In this document: piece by piece, positions 6,656 through 10,976 of the stretch
Numbering within the stretch: the stretch's first letter is position 1
How the letters are laid out: every line of letters begins with the position of its first letter
From: Planctomycetaceae bacterium
Lineage (GTDB): Bacteria > Planctomycetota > Phycisphaerae > Phycisphaerales > SM1A02
DNA length: 10,976 nucleotides
Direction of reading: 5' to 3'
NCBI GenBank assembly: GCA_947474205.1
Contig: CANJIC010000051.1
Span: 1-10,976, forward strand
Notes under the pieces: model-generated
The model's input: only the letters and a program-made list of their open reading frames with translations
Database searches by the model: none
Told to the model about the DNA's origin: nothing
Position numbers and translations under genes: made by a program

Positions 6656-7534
6656 ATGAACGACCATGAAGTCGCTCACCAAATTGCGCAATTGGCTAGT
6701 CTTTCGTATATGAACTTGAACGCGCAAGAAATTTCGCAATCTATTTCGCTAGCGGGTAAACACGCTCTTGTTGGTGGCGCAACACAAGGCATTGGCCGCG
6801 CGTGCTCGCATGCGTTGGCGGAAGCCGGCGCGTCGGTGACGGTTGTTGGGCGTGATGGCGCGGTGCTTGAGCAAGTGCTGGCGCAATTGCCGCGGCCAAG
6901 TGGCGCCGCGCAGGTTCATCGCGCGTTGTTGGCGGATTACTCAAATTGGAAAACGGTTTCCAAAGCCGTGACTGACCATGTTGCGGCGCACGGCGCGGTG
7001 CACATTGTGGTGCACAACACCGGCGGTCCCGCGGCTGGCCCAATTGTGAACGCTGCACCAGAAGATTTTGCGCGCGCATTTGAAATGCATGTGTTGACAG
7101 GTCAAGCGATTGTTCAAGCGTGCGTGCCTGGAATGCAAGCGGCAAAGTTTGGTCGCGTGATCAACATCACTAGCACATCGGTGGTCACGCCTATTCGCGG
7201 GCTTGGCGTGTCCAACACCATTCGCGCGGCCGTTGCCAATTGGTCGCGCACCATTGCTGGCGAACTTGGCGCGTTTGGAATTACCGCCAACACCGTGTTG
7301 CCGGGCTTCACGCGCACGGCGCGGCTGGACAGTTTGTTTAAAGGTCGCGCCACAAAAAATTCCTCCACGGTTGACGCCGTTGAGCGCGAAGCGCTTGCAA
7401 CTATTCCAGCCGGTAGGTTTGGCGAGGCCAGTGAAATTGCGGCGGTGGTTTTATTTCTTGCATCACCCGCGGCCAGTTATGTGAATGGAATTAATTTGCC
7501 CGTTGATGGCGGCCGTCTTGCCATGCAAAGTTGA
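6656..7534 (+). CDS. SDR-fold protein with degenerate catalytic site, in kynurenine cluster
   Basis: Short-chain dehydrogenase/reductase-fold protein (292 aa). The nucleotide-binding glycine motif is clear (GGATQGIG, 40-47), as are the NNAG-equivalent HNTGGP (120-125), the active-site Ser region NITSTS (170-175) and the C-terminal FLASPAASYVNGINLPVDGG. The YxxxK catalytic pair is missing: the aligned segment GLGVSNTIRAAV (182-193) has Ser186 and Arg190 where Tyr and Lys belong. This S-N-x-x-R form occurs in a known atypical FabG-like SDR subgroup, so it is probably not a sequencing fault. Whether it is an oxidoreductase with altered chemistry or a non-redox enzyme is open. The next gene, kynB, starts 6 nt after its stop, which ties it to tryptophan catabolism. 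ATG 6656 has a weak AGG 5 nt upstream; ATG 6710 would remove 18 residues and also gives a normal family N-terminus. Confidence 0.88.
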   Translation: MNDHEVAHQIAQLASLSYMNLNAQEISQSISLAGKHALVGGATQGIGRACSHALAEAGASVTVVGRDGAVLEQVLAQLPRPSGAAQVHRALLADYSNWKTVSKAVTDHVAAHGAVHIVVHNTGGPAAGPIVNAAPEDFARAFEMHVLTGQAIVQACVPGMQAAKFGRVINITSTSVVTPIRGLGVSNTIRAAVANWSRTIAGELGAFGITANTVLPGFTRTARLDSLFKGRATKNSSTVDAVEREALATIPAGRFGEASEIAAVVLFLASPAASYVNGINLPVDGGRLAMQS

Positions 7535-7540
7535 GAGCGC

Positions 7541-8215
7541 ATGAACCAGAAAATTATTGATATTTCGCCTTGTATTTCAAGCAAATTGGCGGTGTGGCCT
7601 GGCGATGTGTCCGTGACGCGCGAGGTTGCGTTTGACATGAAGCGCGGCGATGTGGTCACGCTGAGCGCGATGCGCGCCACGGTGCATTTGGGTTCGCACG
7701 CTGATGCTCCCAGTCACTACGGTGTCGATGGACGCACCATGGAGCAGCAGCCGCTTGAGTTGTATTGGGGCAAGTGCGAGGTGATCAAAGTGAATCCGCG
7801 CGCAACCACAGGCTCAACGTTGAATCTGCCTGGCGCTGAAAATCGTTTTGGTCGCGGTGATCTTGCGGTTAGTGACGCGTGGGTTCCAACATTGCCGCGC
7901 GTGTTGTTTGCGACTGACACTTATCCCGACAACAACAAATGGAACGCGGATTTTGTGGCCTTGCAACCCGACTTTGTGGATTGGCTGGCGGATCATGGAG
8001 TGAAACTTGTTGGCGTGGACACGCCAAGCGTGGATTGCGCGGAGTCCAAAGAGTTGCCTGCGCACAAAAGATTTTTAGCGCGCGACATGGCCATTCTTGA
8101 GGGGCTTGTGTTGCGTAATGTGCAACCGGGTCGCTATGAATTGTGCGCGCTACCGCTGGCGCTTGAAGGCTTTGATGGAAGTCCGGTGCGCGCGGCGCTG
8201 CGAGCGATTGATTGA
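7541..8215 (+). CDS. kynB: Kynurenine formamidase (arylformamidase)
   Basis: Metal-dependent hydrolase that converts N-formyl-L-kynurenine to L-kynurenine and formate, the second step of oxidative tryptophan breakdown in the cytoplasm. It belongs to the bacterial cyclase-like KynB family; 224 aa is near the usual length. The N-terminus IIDISPCISSKLAVWPGD is characteristic. The metal motif HxGxHxDxPxH is complete: His49, His53, Asp55 and His59 in HLGSHADAPSH, with Ser52 replacing the common Thr. GVDTPSVDCAESKELPAH (158-175) and ILEGLVL (185-191) supply the conserved His175 and Glu187. The ending CALPLALEGFDGSPVRAALR is also typical. The gene follows the SDR gene by 6 nt, with GAGAG overlapping the SDR stop as a possible ribosome site. 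It converges on the monooxygenase/dehydrogenase/RidA operon, which acts further down the same pathway. Confidence 0.93.
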   Translation: MNQKIIDISPCISSKLAVWPGDVSVTREVAFDMKRGDVVTLSAMRATVHLGSHADAPSHYGVDGRTMEQQPLELYWGKCEVIKVNPRATTGSTLNLPGAENRFGRGDLAVSDAWVPTLPRVLFATDTYPDNNKWNADFVALQPDFVDWLADHGVKLVGVDTPSVDCAESKELPAHKRFLARDMAILEGLVLRNVQPGRYELCALPLALEGFDGSPVRAALRAID

Positions 8216-8262
8216 ACCTAAAGAAATTCGGTGTGGGTGAGCGCGGCGCTGCAAGCGATTGA
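8190..8262. repeat. Direct repeat copying the 3' end of kynB
   Basis: A 22-base segment at 8190-8211 (last codons of kynB) recurs at 8241-8262 with one mismatch (GCGCGGCGCTGC, then G or A, then AGCGATTGA). The copies are 51 bases apart. The second copy is outside any gene. It looks like a short local duplication just past the stop codon. Confidence 0.75.
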
Positions 8263-8296
8263 GTAGTTTCGAAAGCGCGCCATTGCTCGTTGCGTC

Positions 8297-8429
8297 ATTT
8301 GAATAATGCGGTGAACTTGTCAGCGTAATGCGCACGTTGTGATTTGACTGATGCGGTGAATTTGTTAGCAAAGTCGCGTATTGTGATTTAACTGATGCGG
8401 TGAACTTGTCAGCCTAATGCGGGCGCCTC
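8297..8429. repeat. Three imperfect 44-45 bp tandem repeats between convergent genes
   Basis: Units begin at 8297, 8342 and 8386. Each starts with ATTT(G/A)A, continues into a shared core ATGCGGTGAACTTGTCAGC (8306-8324; 8351-8369 with two C-to-T changes; 8395-8413), and then reads on to a more variable tail (TAATGCG in units 1 and 3). Units 1 and 3 are most alike. No open frame runs through them and no spacer/repeat alternation is present, so this is not CRISPR. The array fills most of the gap between the stop codons of kynB and the RidA gene. A weak inverted repeat follows at 8431-8456 (ATCAAA/TTTGAT, 14-nt loop) and is not convincing as a terminator. Confidence 0.85.
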
Positions 8430-8477
8430 AATCAAATTCCGTTGTGGCGCTTTGATCAGTTTTGCGGCGCGTTCGTA

Positions 8478-8900
8478 TTATTTCGCAGATCCGGTCCAGC
8501 ACACAACTTTTGTTTCAACAGCGATGGGCGTGGGCAGTGACACAATTTCCAGCGTGGTGCGAGTTGGATTTGGATTTCCATCGCCTGCGAAAAATTCGGC
8601 GTAGATGCGGTTGTACGTGGGGAAATCGCGCGTCATGTTGGTGAGAAAAACCGTCACGTCAAGCACGCTGCTCCAGGGAAGACCGGCGTCCTCCACAACC
8701 ATGCGCGTGTTCTGAAAGCACGCGCGGCATTGGGTTTCAAAATCAAATGGTTCAACGCCTGGAATAATTGTGCTACCGCGTTGACGCGGACCCACTCCGC
8801 TGAGGTAGACAAAATCACCGGCGCGTTTGGCGTGTGGATAGGGTCCCACCGGTTCTGGCGCACGAGTTGAGTGAATGTCTTGATTTGTATTGTGACTCAT
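8478..8900 (-). CDS. RidA-family protein, probable 2-aminomuconate deaminase
   Basis: RidA/YjgF/UK114-fold protein (140 aa), cytoplasmic and presumably a trimer as in the family. The family's key arginine is Arg114 (NPTRTT) and the glutamate is Glu129 (AVETKVV), with the same spacing as in enamine deaminases. The N-terminal APEPVGPYPHAKRAGDFVYLSGVGPR and the IPGVEPFD segment resemble the AmnD/NbaF branch, which hydrolyses 2-aminomuconate to 4-oxalocrotonate plus ammonia. That assignment is supported by its place 30 nt after the 2-aminomuconic semialdehyde dehydrogenase gene, whose product it would use. A general imine/enamine-detoxifying RidA role is the alternative. The start at 8900 has a good AAAGGA 8 nt upstream (8914-8909). 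It is the last gene of the minus-strand operon, converging with kynB. Confidence 0.85.
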   Translation of the reverse strand: MSHNTNQDIHSTRAPEPVGPYPHAKRAGDFVYLSGVGPRQRGSTIIPGVEPFDFETQCRACFQNTRMVVEDAGLPWSSVLDVTVFLTNMTRDFPTYNRIYAEFFAGDGNPNPTRTTLEIVSLPTPIAVETKVVCWTGSAK

Positions 8901-8908
8901 GTGCGCGG

Positions 8909-8914
8909 TCCTTT
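8909..8914 (-). promoter_or_regulatory. Shine-Dalgarno site of the RidA-family gene
   Basis: AAAGGA on the minus strand, 8 nt upstream of ATG 8900, inside the 30-nt gap after the dehydrogenase gene. It allows independent translation of the third gene in the operon. Confidence 0.7.
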
Positions 8915-8930
8915 GAATTAGCGTGAATGA

Positions 8931-10403
8931 TTATTTAATTCGCACCACAGTAACGGGTTCGGCGAAAAATCGCAGCGCTTCGTTGCCGCCTTCGCGACCC
9001 AAACCACTGGCGCGCATTCCGCCAATCGGAACGCGAAGGTCGCGCACCATCCAAGAATTAATCCACACCGTGCCGCAATCTAGTTGCGAGGCCACGCGCT
9101 CGGCGCGCGCCGAGTCCGTGGTCCACACGCTTGCGGAAAGTCCAAAGTGCGTGCCGTTCGCAATCTGAATCGCGTCGGCTTCGTCATTAAATGGAATTAG
9201 CGTGGCCACGGGGCCAAAGATTTCCTCTTGATTGGTGCGGCATGTAGGCGCAAGATTTTCTATAAGCGTTGGAGCAAAGAACGCGCCGGCGCGAACGCGC
9301 TCTGGAAGTTGCGACGCGCTGACGCGTGCGCCGCCGCACAAAATTCGGCCGCCTTCGCTCACGGCAAGTTCAACGGCGCCGGCGACTTTGTTCAAATGCT
9401 GCTGCGACACAAGCGATCCAATGTCGGTGGTGGCATCAAGTGGATCACCCACGCGCAAGGCTTGCGCGCGCTTCACGAGCGCGGGAACAAATGTATTCCA
9501 CGCCGCGCGCTGAATCAGAATGCGCGAACTGCAATGGCACACTTGCCCTTGATTTGTGAATGTGGATTTGATCACGCCGTCAAGCGTGGCGTTGAGTTGA
9601 TCGGAAGTTGCCGCGTCCGCGAAAATAATCGCGGGATTCTTTCCACCAAGTTCAAGCGCCACCCGTTTAAATGTTGGCGCGGCGGCCAGCGCAATAGATT
9701 GACCCGTGGCGGTGCCACCAGTGAAAGTGATGCAAGCAATTTGTGCGTGCGACACAAGCGCGGCGCCCGCCGTACGCCCTCGGCCGTGAAGAATGTTCAA
9801 TACGCCAGCTGGAAAACCAGCTTCAGCCACGCGTTCGGCAAGCATGTGCGCGGTGAGTGGCGTGACTTCGCTTGGCTTGGCTACAACGGTGCAACCCGCG
9901 GCAAGTGCTGGCGCAATTTTCCAAGTGAACAAATACAGCGGCAAATTCCAGGGGGAAATGCAGGCGGCCACTCCAAGCGCGCGGCGATGAATTTTGGAAA
10001 CGCTGGTTTCATTTTCAAATTTTTCCGTGTCGCTGTGCGCAATCGCATCCGCGAAGAAGCGCACGTTTGAAATGGCGCGCGCAATGTCCACGCTGCGGGC
10101 AAGCGACAGTGGCTTGCCTGTGTTTGCGCTTTCCACGCGCGCAAAATCCTCGGCGTCGCGCTGAATCAGGTCCGCAAGTTTGTGCATCGGCGCGGCGCGT
10201 TGCGCGGGGGCAAGCGCGCTCCACATCGGAAATGCTTTCGCCGCGGCGGCGACCGCTCGGTCAATGTCGGCGGGGGCGCTGTCGGGAATTGCTCCCATCA
10301 CTTCGCCGGTTGCTGGATTGATCACGTCAATCATGGCGCCACTTTGGGGCGCGCAAAAAGTTCCATCAATAAAGTTGCGCGCGGATATCAATGCTTGCTC
10401 CAT
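8931..10403 (-). CDS. Aldehyde dehydrogenase, probable 2-aminomuconic semialdehyde dehydrogenase
   Basis: NAD(P)-dependent aldehyde dehydrogenase (490 aa, normal length), cytoplasmic. The catalytic parts are intact: PWN with Asn153, Lys176 in VVAKPSE, the cofactor-site glycines FTGGTATG (227-234), general base Glu251 in ELGGKNP, and nucleophile Cys289 in FTNQGQVCHCSSRI. The NQGxxCxCxSRI form and the NLPLYLFTWKIAPALAAG stretch are typical of the branch that holds 2-hydroxymuconic and 2-aminomuconic semialdehyde dehydrogenases (AmnC/NbaE/human ALDH8A1 type). With KMO upstream and the RidA gene downstream, oxidation of 2-aminomuconic-6-semialdehyde to 2-aminomuconate is the best call; the 2-hydroxymuconate version cannot be excluded. 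ATG 10403 begins MEQALISARNFIDG, the expected N-terminus. In-frame codons further upstream (to 10562) overlap the KMO gene in another frame and look spurious. No Shine-Dalgarno is visible; an A8 run lies 18 nt upstream (10428-10421). Confidence 0.9.
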   Translation of the reverse strand: MEQALISARNFIDGTFCAPQSGAMIDVINPATGEVMGAIPDSAPADIDRAVAAAAKAFPMWSALAPAQRAAPMHKLADLIQRDAEDFARVESANTGKPLSLARSVDIARAISNVRFFADAIAHSDTEKFENETSVSKIHRRALGVAACISPWNLPLYLFTWKIAPALAAGCTVVAKPSEVTPLTAHMLAERVAEAGFPAGVLNILHGRGRTAGAALVSHAQIACITFTGGTATGQSIALAAAPTFKRVALELGGKNPAIIFADAATSDQLNATLDGVIKSTFTNQGQVCHCSSRILIQRAAWNTFVPALVKRAQALRVGDPLDATTDIGSLVSQQHLNKVAGAVELAVSEGGRILCGGARVSASQLPERVRAGAFFAPTLIENLAPTCRTNQEEIFGPVATLIPFNDEADAIQIANGTHFGLSASVWTTDSARAERVASQLDCGTVWINSWMVRDLRVPIGGMRASGLGREGGNEALRFFAEPVTVVRIK

Positions 10404-10450
10404 GAATGTGTGACTATTAATTTTTTTTGCACACAACAAGCCATAGTCAT
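10388..10450 (-). other. Possible 20-codon linking micro-ORF between KMO and the dehydrogenase
   Basis: On the minus strand an ATG overlaps the KMO stop (ATGA, 10450-10447) and opens 20 codons (MTMACCVQKKLIVTHSWSKH) that end at 10388, just inside the dehydrogenase gene. It runs through an A8 tract. It may only be a chance frame in the 43-nt gap, but ribosomes using it would pass over the dehydrogenase start, which lacks a Shine-Dalgarno. Confidence 0.2.
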
Positions 10451-10976
10451 GAACGCGCTCTCCGACCGATCCACTTAAACGTAATCCAAATAAAAGTAAT
10501 AACCAACGCGACACTGATGAAGTCTTTCTTGTACTGCGGCGCAATGACAGCCTGCACTCCAACGGATAAGCAACACAGAATGATCACCGTGGCGCGCGCC
10601 AGCACGGCATTTTGCTTGTGCGATTTTTCCAGCGCGTCAGCGTAAGGAATGTTGCTGAAGCTCACCATGTCGTAGCGGGGGATAAAAAACTTCGGCGACA
10701 TGGCGTGCATGAAATGATCCAATTTCTTTTTCCATTTGAACATGCGCGACGCGGTCTTGTCGCGCATCTCCACAAAGTTGGTCAGCGCCATTTCCGCAAT
10801 CGCGTCGGCGTTGCGCTTGCGGTCCAACTCATACGCGGAAATCGCCGCGGCAATATTGTCGCCGTGTGCTGCAAGCGCGTCGGTCAATGATTCGCAATCT
10901 TCAAAGCTGGCGTTGGCGCCTTGGCCAAAGAATGGAACAATGGCGTGCGCCGCGTCGCCAAGTAACACCACGCGCC
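10447..10976 (-). CDS. kmo: Kynurenine 3-monooxygenase (C-terminal part; 5' end beyond right edge)
   Basis: FAD-dependent monooxygenase that uses NADPH and O2 to turn L-kynurenine into 3-hydroxykynurenine. Only about the last 175 residues are in the window. The second FAD motif is plain: RVVLLGDAAHAIVPFFGQGANASFEDC, where PFFGQGxNAxFED is diagnostic for KMO among group A flavin hydroxylases. The downstream parts NFVEMRDKTASRMFKWKKKLDHFMHAMSPKFFIPRYDMVSFSNIPYADAL also follow KMO. After this catalytic part come two hydrophobic stretches, at about 10593-10540 and 10521-10468, separated by a polar APQYKKD turn, and a basic GRRARS end. They probably anchor the enzyme in the membrane, as the C-terminus of eukaryotic KMO does. 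The apparent GTG start at 10971 is internal, not a real start. The dehydrogenase gene begins 43 nt after the stop. Confidence 0.93.
   Translation of the reverse strand, partial: RVVLLGDAAHAIVPFFGQGANASFEDCESLTDALAAHGDNIAAAISAYELDRKRNADAIAEMALTNFVEMRDKTASRMFKWKKKLDHFMHAMSPKFFIPRYDMVSFSNIPYADALEKSHKQNAVLARATVIILCCLSVGVQAVIAPQYKKDFISVALVITFIWITFKWIGRRARS

Noticed and set aside
8297..8429. CRISPR array
   Set aside because: The units are head-to-tail with no unique spacers of constant length between conserved repeats, and no cas genes lie nearby.
9228..10070. 280-residue plus-strand frame opposite the dehydrogenase
   Set aside because: It is a shadow frame with no recognisable motifs, lying fully inside a well-supported gene on the other strand.
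10404..10562. Upstream extension of the aldehyde dehydrogenase to 10562
   Set aside because: It overlaps the KMO C-terminus in another frame, and the family N-terminus starts at MEQALISARNF (10403).

Overview
The window is densely coded bacterial chromosome: ten complete protein genes plus two genes cut by the window edges. It holds no RNA genes, insertion sequences or CRISPR arrays that I can see. An outer-envelope-type lipoprotein, an aerobic kynurenine monooxygenase and a class II fumarase point to a Gram-negative-like aerobic heterotroph. GCGC-rich words are frequent and Shine-Dalgarno sites are often weak or absent. Planctomycetota/PVC or Bacteroidota-type bacteria are possible hosts, but the sequence alone does not settle this.

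Left part (1-5061, all minus strand). Reading from high to low coordinates there are three probable transcription units. (a) A small TTG-initiated lipoprotein of unknown function (5061-4555) has its own extended -10 promoter and a good intrinsic terminator (4506-4478). (b) A four-helix DUF486/DMT-like membrane protein (4419-4060) overlaps by ATGA a HAD-IB phosphatase resembling phosphoserine phosphatase (4063-3371). (c) An MgtE magnesium transporter with a His-rich, tandem-repeat-encoded N-terminus (3275-1947) is followed by an ABC exporter pair, ATPase (1917-1078) and ABC-2 permease (1078 to beyond the left edge), joined by a TAATG overlap.

Centre (5163-8215, plus strand). A class II fumarase (fumC) starts divergently from the lipoprotein gene. 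It is followed by an SDR-fold protein whose catalytic Tyr/Lys are replaced by Ser/Arg, and 6 nt later by kynurenine formamidase (kynB).

Right part (8478-10976, minus strand). Kynurenine 3-monooxygenase (partial, running off the right edge), a 2-aminomuconic/2-hydroxymuconic semialdehyde dehydrogenase and a RidA-fold protein of the 2-aminomuconate deaminase type form a compact operon converging on kynB. Together with kynB this covers steps of oxidative tryptophan catabolism: N-formylkynurenine -> kynurenine -> 3-hydroxykynurenine, then 2-aminomuconic semialdehyde -> 2-aminomuconate -> 4-oxalocrotonate. Tryptophan dioxygenase, kynureninase, 3-hydroxyanthranilate dioxygenase and ACMS decarboxylase are not in the window; some may lie past the right edge. 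The convergent gap between kynB and the RidA gene carries three imperfect 44-45 bp tandem repeats and a second copy of the 3' end of kynB.

I see no clear case for a wholly new system. The best leads are the catalytically degenerate SDR bound into the kynurenine cluster, the repeat array at the convergent junction, the two-helix C-terminal anchor of the monooxygenase, and the His-rich repeat in MgtE.
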